Assembly (NCBI GenBank): GCA_903789595.1
Contig: CAIFEZ010000003.1
Location: 44,937 to 108,936, forward strand
Reading direction: 5' to 3'
DNA from: an uncultured eubacterium 1-6
GTDB lineage: Bacteria > Bacillota > Clostridia > Lachnospirales > Lachnospiraceae
DNA length: 64,000 nt
Shown here: positions 48,887 to 58,086 of the stretch, piece after piece
Layout: each line of letters starts with the position of its first letter
How positions within the stretch are numbered: the stretch's first letter is position 1
Notes under the pieces: generated by a model
Told to the model about the DNA's origin: nothing
The model's database searches: none
Seen by the model: only the letters and a program-made list of their open reading frames with translations
Position numbers and translations under genes: made by a program

Positions 48887-49924
48887 TTATTCTTCGTACT
48901 GTTTCTGTCTCCGGTCCGGTCCGGCGGAAGAGGAAAGCTTTCTTCGGATCCGGATATCCTCGCCGGAAATATGAATCAGCCGGTATGAACCCATTATACG
49001 TGAAAAAGTGCGTTCTGAGAAGGCTTCCCGGACCTTCATGACAGAAAGGTTTGTCGAGATAATCGTTGATTTCTTCTGGAGAATCCGCTCATTTACGATG
49101 AGGAAAAGCTCGGATGTCACAAAGTTATTCAGCATTTCCGCACCGAGGTCGTCGATGATCAGAAGATCACAGGCGTAGACGGTGTCGCAGGTATCCTTCA
49201 GGCTCTCGTCGGAATGAAACTTATATCTGCTCATGAGATCAAAGAGATCATAGGCCGTCAGATACAGCACGCTGCATCCAAGGTCCAGAATGCCCTTCGC
49301 AATCGCGTGAGAGAGATGCGTTTTGCCGACGCCGACGTCCCCGTAGAAGAAAAGATTTTCCGGTGTGCCGTTTCTGTGGTTCTGCTGGAAATTCCGCACA
49401 AAATTCCGGGAAACCGCCAGTGCGTTTTCGGCTTCCCAATAGTAGGACTTCTGATTGACCTTGCTGAAGGAATCCTTCGGATAGTACTTCAGAGAAAAAT
49501 TATCAAAAGTGTCAGACCGCAGAACATCCTGCAGATTCGAAGCGGAATATAGCAGGTCGATTTCCATCTGACGAAAGCAGCTGCATTTCCGGTCTCCGAC
49601 ATATCCGGTGTCGTGACAGAGCGGGCAGTCGTATTGCAGCTCCAGGTAGTCCTCCGGATATCCGTTCGAGAGAAGAAGTGCGCGTCGTTCCTCGGCGAGG
49701 TCGCTGATCGCGCGGTCAGTGTCAATATCACACCCCTTCGGGTCGCCCAGAAGATAGAGAGCTTTCCGAACCGATACCGAGGCAACCTCGGCGTCGATTT
49801 CGGGGAGGCGGGGAATCCTCGCATAGACCTCCTGCTTTCGGCGGTCCAGGTCTCTCCGGCTCTTCAGTTGTTTCTGGCTGTAGATACGCATGATGGCGTC
49901 ATATTGTGAATTGGACAGAGGCAT
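48887..49924 (-). CDS. dnaI: DnaI-like helicase loader (DnaC/IstB-type AAA+ ATPase)
   Basis: A 345-residue AAA+ protein. The N-terminal third carries a zinc-binding cluster (CPLCHDTGYVGDRKCSC), as in DnaI. The ATPase core has Walker A GDVGVGKTHLSHAI, Walker B LLIIDDLGAE and the arginine-finger region FSERTFSRIMG. It loads the replicative helicase at origins. GAGGAGGG precedes the start. It sits 52 bp after the DnaD-domain gene; the two commonly act together in primosome assembly. Confidence 0.92.
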   Translation of the reverse strand: MPLSNSQYDAIMRIYSQKQLKSRRDLDRRKQEVYARIPRLPEIDAEVASVSVRKALYLLGDPKGCDIDTDRAISDLAEERRALLLSNGYPEDYLELQYDCPLCHDTGYVGDRKCSCFRQMEIDLLYSASNLQDVLRSDTFDNFSLKYYPKDSFSKVNQKSYYWEAENALAVSRNFVRNFQQNHRNGTPENLFFYGDVGVGKTHLSHAIAKGILDLGCSVLYLTAYDLFDLMSRYKFHSDESLKDTCDTVYACDLLIIDDLGAEMLNNFVTSELFLIVNERILQKKSTIISTNLSVMKVREAFSERTFSRIMGSYRLIHISGEDIRIRRKLSSSAGPDRRQKQYEE

Positions 49925-49976
49925 ATTCCCTCCTCTCTGTGCCTGACCTCAGGCACGGTTTAGATAAAGCCCGGAA

Positions 49977-51080
49977 TCAATCCGATGTGTCGGACTGCTG
50001 ATTCATAAGGAGCTCCTGCTCGAGCCGGTCAAAATCGTAATCCCTCTGATGAAAATTCTCGTTAAAACGCGTCGAAGATCTGGGCGGTTCTTTTTTTGCC
50101 CGCATCTGGGATGAGGCTGCCTGTCCGGATTCCGAGGCCGGATGCGACTGGCGGTAGACAGAATCGAGCTTCTGAATATCTTCCGGCGTGTGAACACCGG
50201 CCTTGTTCCAGTCGGACAGGATACGGTCCGCATAGGAAAAAGAGGGCTGCCCGGTCTGACGTATCGTCCGGCTGGCTGCCTCCCGGATCAGATCCATCGG
50301 CATCGTATATTCCTTGAGCCATTTGTCCATCATCTTGATCTCGTCCGGAATCGGGTTCCGGTTCCGGATGCCGAAAGCGCGGAAAATGGCGAAATACTTG
50401 TCCTTCCAGGAGCTGGAGTACTCCTTCGCCGCCTGCACGGTCGTGAGCTTCTCATCGTTCCAGGCAAGCCCGACCTTCTCGATATAATTCATATTCCGGC
50501 CGCCCCTCGATACACAGTATTCCACGAGGTAGTCGATCAGATCGACCGGGAAATGGAGAACATCGTAGAAATATAGGATCCGGCGCATATCCGTCGCACT
50601 CAGGGGATGGCCGATATACTGTTCGGTGAAAAAAAGTATCTGCCGGACATCCTCATTGTCCTTCAGCTCCCTTGCGCGGGCAGATGAAATCTGCGCGGAA
50701 ACAGGCTTCTTCTCGTGTGCTTCGGCCGGCTTCTTCTCCGCGGCTTCCTCCGGCACATACTGCGTTTTCTGAAGAGAGGGCTGAATCGGGAGAAGCTCGA
50801 TTCTGTCCAGCTCCCGTTCTTTGCCGCGGTAGGAGAGGTTCAGGAGACCGGCCTGCTGCCAGTAGCGGAGAGCGCGGAGAACATCCTTTTCCGTGCACGA
50901 AAAAACATCTGCAAGGGAGGAGAGCGTAGGATTGAAATCCTGCCGGTGCACACTCCGGAGCAGATAGAGATAGATTTTTACAAAGTCCCCGTTCGCGCGG
51001 GGCATATAATAATCGATAAAGTCGTCCGCCAGAAGTGTCATTCCGGCCAGACGACTGTCCTTAATGGTCAATAAACCCAT
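49977..51080 (-). CDS. DnaD-domain replication protein
   Basis: A 367-residue protein with an N-terminal winged-helix (about 20-95) and two DnaD-like C-terminal modules (about 140-215 and 225-300; YIEKVGLAWNDEKLTTVQAAKEY and SYADRILSDWNKAGVHTPEDI are typical). DnaD/DnaB proteins remodel origin DNA before helicase loading. The region between about 100 and 140 is charged and low-complexity. It starts 15 bp after murC, so the genes are co-transcribed. The DnaD versus DnaB assignment cannot be settled from sequence reading alone. Confidence 0.88.
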   Translation of the reverse strand: MGLLTIKDSRLAGMTLLADDFIDYYMPRANGDFVKIYLYLLRSVHRQDFNPTLSSLADVFSCTEKDVLRALRYWQQAGLLNLSYRGKERELDRIELLPIQPSLQKTQYVPEEAAEKKPAEAHEKKPVSAQISSARARELKDNEDVRQILFFTEQYIGHPLSATDMRRILYFYDVLHFPVDLIDYLVEYCVSRGGRNMNYIEKVGLAWNDEKLTTVQAAKEYSSSWKDKYFAIFRAFGIRNRNPIPDEIKMMDKWLKEYTMPMDLIREAASRTIRQTGQPSFSYADRILSDWNKAGVHTPEDIQKLDSVYRQSHPASESGQAASSQMRAKKEPPRSSTRFNENFHQRDYDFDRLEQELLMNQQSDTSD

Positions 51081-51095
51081 AGATTCTCACCTGCG

Positions 51096-52475
51096 TCAGT
51101 CGATCAGATCCTCTCCGACCTGAACAATATTTCCCGCTCCCATGGTGATTACAAGATCTCCGTCCTTGACATTCGCGCGAAGGAAGTCTTCGATCTCGTC
51201 AAAGGACGGAAAGTAATCGCAGTCCGTGCCGAGCTTCTGAATCTCAGCCTGAAGGTCTCTGGAGGAAACCCCGTAGATATCCAGCTCTCTCGCCGCATAG
51301 ATATCCGCCAGCACCACATGGTCCGCAATAGAGAGCGCTTCCGCAAACTGAGGAAGGAGCGCCTTCGTTCTGGTGTAGGTGTGAGGCTGGAATACGCACC
51401 AGATCGTCTCATGGGGAACACGTTCCGCGGTGTGGAGCGTCGCCTTGATTTCGGTCGGATGATGCGCGTAATCGTCAATGACGGCGGCACCGCATTTCAT
51501 CTTACCCTTGTATTCAAAACGGCGGTTTGTGCCGTGGAAACTCTCAAAGCCGTTTTCGATGACATCGGCGCTGATGCCGAGCTCTCTGGCGAGTGCAATA
51601 GCTGCCAGCGCATTGCTGACATTGTGCTGTCCGGGCACCTGAAGAGAAAAATTGCCGATCGGATTGCCCTTGTACAGGGCGCGGAAGGAAGCGTTGCCAC
51701 GTTTGTCATATGTCACGAGATCGGCGGTGTATTCTCCCTTATTGCTCATGGAGTAGGTGACGATCTTGCATTTCAAGCCTCTGGTGATCATCTTGCAGGC
51801 GGGATCATCCGCATTGATGATCAGTACGCCGTCATCCGGCAGAAGCTCAGCGAACTTCCGGAAGGAATTGCGAATGTCGTCCAGATCCTTGAAGAAGTCA
51901 AGGTGATCCGCATCGATGTCGAGGATGATGCTGATCTTCGGGAAGAAGCTCAGGAAGCTGTTGGTGTATTCACATGCCTCCATCAGGAATGTGTTGTTGC
52001 TTCCGATCCGGTAATTGCCCTTGATCAGAGGGAGAATGCCTCCGACAGAGATCGTCGGATCCATATCGGCTGCCATGAGGATATGCGCCGCCATCGAGGT
52101 TGTCGTGGTCTTCCCGTGGGTTCCGGAGACGCAGATCGGAATCCTGTAGTTCTTCATCATCTGGCCCAGAAGCTGCGCCCTGGTAAGGAGCGGAATCTTT
52201 TTGCCGACCGCAGCGGCATATTCCGGATTGCTCGGATGGATCGCAGCGGTGTACACAACAACATCAATATCATCCGTGATATTTTCCGCCACCTGCTGAT
52301 AGGCGATTCTGGCGCCGGCGGCTTCCAGACGGTCGGTCAGCTCCGATTCGTGAGAGTCAGATCCGGAAACGACGAATCCCTCCTTTAGCAGGATAGCGGC
52401 AAGTCCGCTCATGCTGATTCCTCCGATGCCGATAAAGTGCACGTGGCACGGTCTTTCAAAATTTATCTTGTACAT
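51096..52475 (-). CDS. murC: UDP-N-acetylmuramate--L-alanine ligase
   Basis: A 459-residue Mur ligase that adds the first alanine of the peptidoglycan stem peptide. VHFIGIGGISMSGLA is the N-terminal UDP-binding loop, SGTHGKTTTTSM is the ATP P-loop, and the central DIDADHLDFF and C-terminal DDYAHHPTEIKATL are MurC-specific. Length is normal. AAAGGAG lies before the ATG. It is first in the minus-strand operon and has a clear promoter at 52516-52544. Confidence 0.97.
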   Translation of the reverse strand: MYKINFERPCHVHFIGIGGISMSGLAAILLKEGFVVSGSDSHESELTDRLEAAGARIAYQQVAENITDDIDVVVYTAAIHPSNPEYAAAVGKKIPLLTRAQLLGQMMKNYRIPICVSGTHGKTTTTSMAAHILMAADMDPTISVGGILPLIKGNYRIGSNNTFLMEACEYTNSFLSFFPKISIILDIDADHLDFFKDLDDIRNSFRKFAELLPDDGVLIINADDPACKMITRGLKCKIVTYSMSNKGEYTADLVTYDKRGNASFRALYKGNPIGNFSLQVPGQHNVSNALAAIALARELGISADVIENGFESFHGTNRRFEYKGKMKCGAAVIDDYAHHPTEIKATLHTAERVPHETIWCVFQPHTYTRTKALLPQFAEALSIADHVVLADIYAARELDIYGVSSRDLQAEIQKLGTDCDYFPSFDEIEDFLRANVKDGDLVITMGAGNIVQVGEDLID

Positions 52476-52515
52476 AATATGGAAAACTCCTTTTTTCTGC
52501 CAATACAGCGTATCA

Positions 52516-52544
52516 ATTATACCCTTGCGCCCTTAATATTTCAA
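52516..52544 (-). promoter_or_regulatory. Promoter of murC operon
   Basis: On the minus strand TTGAAA (plus 52539-52544), 17 bp, TATAAT (plus 52516-52521). Confidence 0.8.
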
Positions 52545-52661
52545 GCAGACGCCCGAGGTGAAACTGACGAATTTCCCTCTCGACAGGCAATACCGATATG
52601 CACTGTTTTCGGCAAAAGTTATAAAAAACAGACAAAAGGGATTGAAAAATTATTTAAAATG

Positions 52662-52690
52662 TTCACTTTTGAAAGTGACTATGATATAAT
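52662..52690 (+). promoter_or_regulatory. glgC: Promoter of glgC with overlapping palindrome
   Basis: TTCACT (52662-52667), 17 bp, TATAAT (52685-52690). TCACTTT-TG-AAAGTGA (52663-52678), a perfect 7-bp inverted repeat, covers the -35 and half the spacer and is a good operator candidate. GATATAATCTTTT is duplicated at 52683-52695 and 52700-52712, giving a second possible -10. Confidence 0.6.
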
Positions 52691-52731
52691 CTTTTTATCG
52701 ATATAATCTTTTCAAGACAAGAGGTGATTCC

Positions 52732-54009
52732 ATGGTCAAAAAAGAAATGATCGCCATGATCCTCGCAGGCGGGCAGGGAAGCAGGCTCGGTGTGCTGACT
52801 TCCAAGGTCGCGAAGCCCGCGGTGGAGTTCGGCGGAAAGTACAGAATCATTGATTTCCCTCTCAGTAACTGTATTAATTCCGGAATCGATACGGTGGGTG
52901 TGCTGACACAGTATCAGCCGCTTCGGCTGAACAGTCATATCGGAATAGGAATCCCCTGGGATCTGGACCGGAATGTCGGGGGTGTCACTGTTCTTCCGCC
53001 ATATGAGAAGAATACAGATACGGAGTGGTACACCGGAACTGCGAACGCAATTTTTCAGAACCTGGCGTATATGGAGTCCTATAATCCGGAGTATGTTCTG
53101 ATTCTGGGCGGTGATCACATCTACAAGATGGATTATGAGGTTATGCTGGACTTTCACCGGGCGAACAAGGCAGATGTCACGATCGCGTGCATGCCTGTTC
53201 CAATGGAGGAGGCCAGCCGTTTCGGTATTATGATTACGGACGGCAAGGGGCGGATAACCGAGTTTGAGGAAAAACCGGAGCATCCGAGGAGCAATCTCGC
53301 TTCCATGGGCATTTATATTTTTTCCTGGAAGACATTGAAGGAATCTCTGATCGCGCTGAGGGATCAGCCCGGCTGCGACTTCGGAAAGCATATCCTGCCC
53401 TACTGCCGGGACAGGGGAAGCCGTCTGTTCGCCTATGAATTCAACGGTTATTGGAAGGATGTCGGAACACTCGGCTCCTACTGGCAGGCCAACATGGAGC
53501 TGATCGACATCGTTCCGGAATTCAATCTGTATGAGGAATACTGGAGAATTTACACAAAGGGAGACATCATCCGGCCGCAGTACATCTCCGAAAGCGGCGT
53601 CGCGGACCGCTGTATCATAGGCGAGGGCGCGGAGATTTACGGCGAGGTGCACAATTCGGTGATCGGTCCGGGCGTCACGATCCGGGAAGGCGCCGTCGTA
53701 AGAGACTCTATTATCATGCGGCGCGCGACAGTGGGGGCCGGCACGAAGATCGAGAAGGCGATCATCGCTGAGCAGGCCCGTATCGGAGACAACTGCAGCA
53801 TCGGTGTCGGCGAGGAAGCTCCGAATGTTTTTAAACCGAATATCTATGCGTTCGGCCTGGCCACAATCGGCGAGGAAACCGTGATTCCGGACGACATCAC
53901 AGTGGGGAAGAACACCGTGATTTCGGGGAAGACCGCGCCCGAAGACTATGAAAACGGCGCGCTTCCCGGAGGAGGAGCGCTGATCAGGGAGGACGGTGAT
54001 ATCCTATGA
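52732..54009 (+). CDS. glgC: Glucose-1-phosphate adenylyltransferase
   Basis: A 425-residue ADP-glucose pyrophosphorylase catalytic subunit. [34 protein letters not shown] nucleotide loop at the N terminus, [21 protein letters not shown] and FEEKPEHP are conserved; the C terminus is a left-handed beta-helix. It makes ADP-glucose for glycogen. GAGGTG sits before the ATG. glgD follows with a 4-bp overlap, so the two subunits are translated together and probably form a heterotetramer. Confidence 0.97.
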   Translation: MVKKEMIAMILAGGQGSRLGVLTSKVAKPAVEFGGKYRIIDFPLSNCINSGIDTVGVLTQYQPLRLNSHIGIGIPWDLDRNVGGVTVLPPYEKNTDTEWYTGTANAIFQNLAYMESYNPEYVLILGGDHIYKMDYEVMLDFHRANKADVTIACMPVPMEEASRFGIMITDGKGRITEFEEKPEHPRSNLASMGIYIFSWKTLKESLIALRDQPGCDFGKHILPYCRDRGSRLFAYEFNGYWKDVGTLGSYWQANMELIDIVPEFNLYEEYWRIYTKGDIIRPQYISESGVADRCIIGEGAEIYGEVHNSVIGPGVTIREGAVVRDSIIMRRATVGAGTKIEKAIIAEQARIGDNCSIGVGEEAPNVFKPNIYAFGLATIGEETVIPDDITVGKNTVISGKTAPEDYENGALPGGGALIREDGDIL

Positions 54010-55121
54010 GAGCATTAGGTATAATTCTTGCAGGCGGAAACAGCAATCGGATGCGGGAGCTCTCGGAGAAGCGGTGTATCGCCGCCATGCCGGTTGCAGG
54101 GAGCTACCGGAGCATCGATTTTGCACTGAGCAGCATGACGAACTCGCATATTCAGAAGGTGGCCGTGCTCACGCAGTACAATGCAAGGTCTCTGAATAAT
54201 CATCTGATGTCGTCGAAGTGGTGGGATTTCGGAAGAAAGCAGGGAGGACTGTACGTTTTCACCCCTACCGTGACATCGACGAACAACTGGTGGTACAGAG
54301 GCACGGCGGATGCCATCTATCAGAATATACAGTGGCTGAAGGAAAGCCATGAACCATACGTCATCATCGCCTCCGGCGACGGAATCTATAAGCTGGACTT
54401 CAACAAAGTCCTTGAATATCACATTGCAAAGCGCGCGGATATCACCATTGTCTGCACGGAATGCCATGACGACGACCCGAACCGGTTCGGCGTCCTGAAG
54501 ATGAACGAGGACTACCGCATAGAGGAGTTCGAAGAAAAGCCCATGGTTTCAGATTCGAGCTTGATTTCAACCGGAATCTATGTTATAAGAAGGAGACAGT
54601 TAATAGAGCTCCTTGAGCGATGCGCACAAGAAGGGCGTTATGACCTGGTTAAAGATATCTTTATCCGCTACAAGAACCTGAAGCGGATTTATGGATATAA
54701 AATAAATACCTATTGGAGTAACATTGCGACGGTGGAATCCTATTATAGAACTAATATGGATTTCCTCAAACCGGAGGTAAGGGATTTCTTCTTCAATCAG
54801 TATCCCGAGATCTATTCAAAGATTGATGACCTCCCGCCGGCAAAATACAATCCTGGCAACATAGTGAAAAACAGTCTGATATCGAGTGGTTGTATCATTA
54901 ATGGACAAGTTGAAAATTCTATTCTTTTCAAAGACGTATATGTAGGCAACAATTGTGTGATCAAGAATTCCATCGTCCTGAACAATGTGTACCTAGGGGA
55001 TAATACTCACATTGAGAATTGTATCGTCGAAAGCCGCGATACAATAAGGGCGAACTCTTATTACTGCGGCGAAGACAGAATCAAGATCGTGGTCGAAAAG
55101 AACGAGAGATACGCGATCTGA
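54006..55121 (+). CDS. glgD: Glycogen biosynthesis protein GlgD
   Basis: A 371-residue non-catalytic or regulatory paralogue of Glg[21 protein letters not shown] shows the altered nucleotide loop typical of GlgD, and the C-terminal beta-helix ([19 protein letters not shown]) is complete. It overlaps glgC by ATGA. Oddity: from about 54540 to the end the codon use becomes clearly AT-richer (many AAT, ATA, TTA, ATT codons) than the first half and the neighbours, suggesting mosaic origin by recombination. Confidence 0.95.
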   Translation: MRALGIILAGGNSNRMRELSEKRCIAAMPVAGSYRSIDFALSSMTNSHIQKVAVLTQYNARSLNNHLMSSKWWDFGRKQGGLYVFTPTVTSTNNWWYRGTADAIYQNIQWLKESHEPYVIIASGDGIYKLDFNKVLEYHIAKRADITIVCTECHDDDPNRFGVLKMNEDYRIEEFEEKPMVSDSSLISTGIYVIRRRQLIELLERCAQEGRYDLVKDIFIRYKNLKRIYGYKINTYWSNIATVESYYRTNMDFLKPEVRDFFFNQYPEIYSKIDDLPPAKYNPGNIVKNSLISSGCIINGQVENSILFKDVYVGNNCVIKNSIVLNNVYLGDNTHIENCIVESRDTIRANSYYCGEDRIKIVVEKNERYAI

Positions 55122-55152
55122 AATGCCTGCTGAACGCGGGAGAAGGAGTCTT

Positions 55153-55425
55153 ATGCAGATCACAGATGTCAGAGTACGTAAAGTAACAAAAGAAGGGAAG
55201 ATGAAGGCGGTTGTGTCCATAACCTTCGATGATGAATTCGCTGTTCATGATATTAAGATTATCGAAGGCGAAAAGGGATTATTTATTGCTATGCCGAGCA
55301 GGAAGACAACGGACGGAGAATACAGGGACATCGCTCACCCGATCAATTCCGAGACACGAGACAGAATCCAGAAGCTGATTCTGGAGAAGTACGAAGAAGT
55401 TCTGGAGCAGGATGAAGAACAGTAA
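55153..55425 (+). CDS. spoVG: SpoVG family protein
   Basis: A 90-residue protein of normal length. [20 protein letters not shown] and FIAMPSRKT are diagnostic of SpoVG, a nucleic-acid-binding regulator of sporulation septation and other processes in Firmicutes. GAAGGAG places the start at ATG 55153, 31 bp after glgD, with no terminator between; it is probably the third gene of the glycogen operon. A terminator hairpin follows at 55515. Confidence 0.96.
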   Translation: MQITDVRVRKVTKEGKMKAVVSITFDDEFAVHDIKIIEGEKGLFIAMPSRKTTDGEYRDIAHPINSETRDRIQKLILEKYEEVLEQDEEQ

Positions 55426-55514
55426 TTGGTAATACCAATTGGCCCTTTTAATTAGGAAGAAACAGCTGTCTTCATCGCTCAGATTTCAGGAAATTGAGTA
55501 AACAGAGAAAAAGC

Positions 55515-55549
55515 AGAAAGCACCTGGCAGTGACTGTCAGGTGCTTTCT
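55515..55549 (+). terminator. Terminator after spoVG
   Basis: AGAAAGCACCTG (55515-55526) pairs with CAGGTGCTTTCT (55538-55549) around an 11-nt loop; only a short T content follows. Confidence 0.65.
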
Positions 55550-55658
55550 GTCGGAATGCGGCCGGGGCGCGAATAGCAGCTGGCTGCTGCCCCTTCAGGC
55601 GCTTTCTGTCGGAATGATGCCGGGGCGCGAATAGCGGCTGGCTGCTGCTTTTCAGGCG
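55543..55658 (+). repeat. Two-copy 58-bp direct repeat
   Basis: Units 55543-55600 and 55601-55658 match in GCTTTCTGTCGGAATG, GCCGGGGCGCGAATAGC and GGCTGGCTGCTGC with few differences. It lies between the spoVG terminator and the methyltransferase gene. Confidence 0.85.
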
Positions 55659-55681
55659 CGCGTGAACGAAGAAAGGAAAAA

Positions 55682-57289
55682 ATGAAGCTTCCAAACGAGT
55701 TTGATGAGAGAATGAAGAACATGCTGGGGGATGAATACGCGGATTTCATCGCAAGCTATGACAGACCGAGGCTTCGCGGACTGCGTGTGAATACCATGAA
55801 GATCACGCCGGAGGAATTTGAAAAGATCGCTCCGTTTCCCGTCCGAAGAGTTCCGTGGGTGACCGACGGATTTATCTATCCGAACGACGTGTATCCGGCG
55901 CGTCATCCGTACTATGCGGCGGGTGTCTATTACCTTCAGGAACCGAGTGCTATGACTCCGGCGAGCCGTCTTCCGGTGGAACCAGGTGACCGGGTGCTTG
56001 ATCTCTGCGCCGCGCCGGGCGGGAAAGCAACGGAACTGGCAGCCAGACTCGGAGGGACAGGAATCCTGGTGGCGAATGATGCCAGCAACTCCAGGGCGAA
56101 GGCGCTTCTCCGCAACCTCGAACTGTTCGGCACGGAGAATATGTTTGTGACAAATGAAATGCCTGACCGGCTTGCTGATGTATTTACCGGCTACTTCGAC
56201 AAGATTCTTGTGGACGCTCCCTGTTCCGGCGAGGGAATGTTCCGGAAGGATCCGGAGGTCGCGGAGACCTGGAGCCCGGAGCGTGTGCGATATTTTGCCT
56301 CTCAGCAGCGGAACATTCTGGAAAATGCGAGAAAGATGCTGAAGCCGGGAGGGTATCTCATGTATTCTACCTGCACATTTTCACCGGACGAGGATGAACA
56401 GATGATCAGCTGGCTTATTCGTACGTTCCCGGATCTGTCTCTGCAGGAGATGGAGGGCTATTCCGGATTTTCGGAGGGAAGACCCGACTGGGCGGACGGC
56501 AATCCGGAGCTTAGGAAATGCGTGAGAATCTGGCCGCACAGGATGGACGGAGAGGGTCACTTTCTGGCGCTGATGCGCAGGGATTCTTCCGCTGAGCCGC
56601 AGTCCTGCCCGGGATCCGGCAGGGTGACAGGAGACGGCTCGGCATCCGTATTCCCTGCACAGCAGGAGATCGGCAATTCGGGAGACGGATTCCGGGAAGT
56701 TGGAGAGGGCAGCTGCGAAGAAGCGGGTTTATCGGGACAGGGGAGAAGAAAATGCTCCGGAAGTGTCCCGCCTGTCAGAAGCAAAAAGAAAACGCGAGCG
56801 GACAGAACTTCGGCCAACGGCAGAGCTTCGGGAAAGAACAGAGGGAGACAGGCGGCAGCATCCGACGTCCGGCCGGATGCGGAGCAGATGGAACTGCTCG
56901 GAGAGTTTCTGCCGCAGGCACAGCCGGAAAAGATTGAGCGGCGTGCGGATAAGGGGTATTATGTGCAGAAACTGCCCGACGGCGCCGGAAGACTGAACTT
57001 TCTGAGAAACGAGCTCTATCTCGGGGAATGGAAGAAAAAAAGGTTTGAGCCGTCACAGCCTCTTGCGATGGCTGAGCATCCGGAGGAATTCAGGAATGTT
57101 TTTTCTCTGAAGCCGGAGGATGAAAGAGTCGCACGATACCTTCACGGAGAGACAATACAGACAGATCCGGAGACGGAGAGGGTCTGCAGCGGATGGAACC
57201 TTATCTGCGTGGACCGCTTCCCGATCGGATGGGGGAAATATGCGAACGGTATCATCAAGAATAAATACGCAGCTTCCTGGAGAAAGTGA
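55682..57289 (+). CDS. rsmF: RsmF-type rRNA (cytosine-C5) methyltransferase
   Basis: A 535-residue NOL1/NOP2/Sun-family RNA m5C methyltransferase. The SAM site is VLDLCAAPGGKATELAARLGG; the two catalytic cysteines are Cys181 in DAPCSGEGMF and Cys231 in YSTCTFSPDEDEQ. Residues about 300-395 form a charged low-complexity linker, and the C-terminal about 140 residues (FLRNELYLGEWKKKRFEPS, CVDRFPIGWGKY) are the RsmF RNA-binding part. It probably methylates 16S rRNA. GAAAGGAAAAA precedes the ATG. The linker is longer than usual. Confidence 0.92.
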   Translation: MKLPNEFDERMKNMLGDEYADFIASYDRPRLRGLRVNTMKITPEEFEKIAPFPVRRVPWVTDGFIYPNDVYPARHPYYAAGVYYLQEPSAMTPASRLPVEPGDRVLDLCAAPGGKATELAARLGGTGILVANDASNSRAKALLRNLELFGTENMFVTNEMPDRLADVFTGYFDKILVDAPCSGEGMFRKDPEVAETWSPERVRYFASQQRNILENARKMLKPGGYLMYSTCTFSPDEDEQMISWLIRTFPDLSLQEMEGYSGFSEGRPDWADGNPELRKCVRIWPHRMDGEGHFLALMRRDSSAEPQSCPGSGRVTGDGSASVFPAQQEIGNSGDGFREVGEGSCEEAGLSGQGRRKCSGSVPPVRSKKKTRADRTSANGRASGKNRGRQAAASDVRPDAEQMELLGEFLPQAQPEKIERRADKGYYVQKLPDGAGRLNFLRNELYLGEWKKKRFEPSQPLAMAEHPEEFRNVFSLKPEDERVARYLHGETIQTDPETERVCSGWNLICVDRFPIGWGKYANGIIKNKYAASWRK

Positions 57290-57719
57290 AGACCGGGAAA
57301 GCCGTTGATCGGAATCAAATTGGAAATGAGAGGTACACGGAAGCCCGCGCTGCAAGGAACGAAACATGCTCCGAAGCAGGAAGGCATCGCGTACCTCTCT
57401 TTTGGGAAAGAAGAGCATTTCACGACACCAGGAAGCCCCGGAAGTGACTCGCGCAGCGATTTCCGCCTGAAATCGGAGGCGCTGTGGGAAAGCATCATGA
57501 GAATGCCCGAATGTGCCGGAATGGTGCCGGCCATATGGGGAGATGGAAAAATATTGGGATTGAAACGGTGACGAATTCCGAGTGAGGACTGGCATAGATG
57601 TTGATAAAATATATCAGCAGAATTATTATTATGAGAAAGTAAAAAGTAGTGGCATAATTCTATGTCTTGAAGTATACTTATTATATCAAAATAGCCATAG
57701 AGAATAAAAATACCCCGGA
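57290..57719. other. Spacer between rsmF and the invertible element
   Basis: No credible gene. The first 270 bp keep normal composition; an open frame at 57305-57571 (TTG start, no ribosome-binding site) is not convincing. From about 57590 the DNA becomes strongly AT-rich, leading into the inverted-repeat element. Confidence 0.4.
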
Positions 57720-57752
57720 CTGCAATATAAGAAATTATTATATCGCAGTTCT
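57720..57752 (+). repeat. Left inverted repeat of invertible element (recombinase core site)
   Basis: A 33-bp sequence repeated exactly in inverted orientation at 59093-59125. It contains two 11-bp arms, CTGCAATATAA (57720-57730) and TTATATCGCAG (57738-57748), that are inverted copies of one another except one base, around a 7-bp spacer GAAATTA. This is the layout of a tyrosine-recombinase crossover site. Confidence 0.92.
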
Positions 57753-57815
57753 GACGCAGTTTCGTAATTGTACATATTATATAAACATTCTGGTCAATAT
57801 CTCCGTTTCAACCGT

Positions 57816-57844
57816 ATTATACCGTATCATGTATATTATTGCAA
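57816..57844 (-). promoter_or_regulatory. Outward promoter inside the invertible element
   Basis: On the minus strand TTGCAA (plus 57839-57844), 17 bp, TATAAT (plus 57816-57821). In this orientation it points out through the left repeat, antisense to rsmF. After inversion it would point right, toward pyk. The rest of 57845-58086 shows a TATAAT at 58044-58049 that may serve the recombinase gene. Confidence 0.65.
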
Positions 57845-58086
57845 GAGAATAAGTATAATTACTAGAAGATATTTAATCAGTGTTCCTGATGATTGTGTGT
57901 TTACAAGGCAAGTTTTCGGCTGTTCCGGGAAGTGTATGCTTTGTTTGCGCAGCATCAGCAGAATGTGAGTATATTCGCATCTTCAGTCCTCTTATTTATG
58001 CTTTTTCAGACAATCGTACAGGAAATCACTCCGGCAGGTGATATATAATTTGCTACGGGATTGGCATGATTGTTGGAAAGGAGAAT

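Noticed and set aside
57305..57571. 88-codon open frame after rsmF
   Set aside because: TTG start, no ribosome-binding site, no recognisable domain and no support from position.
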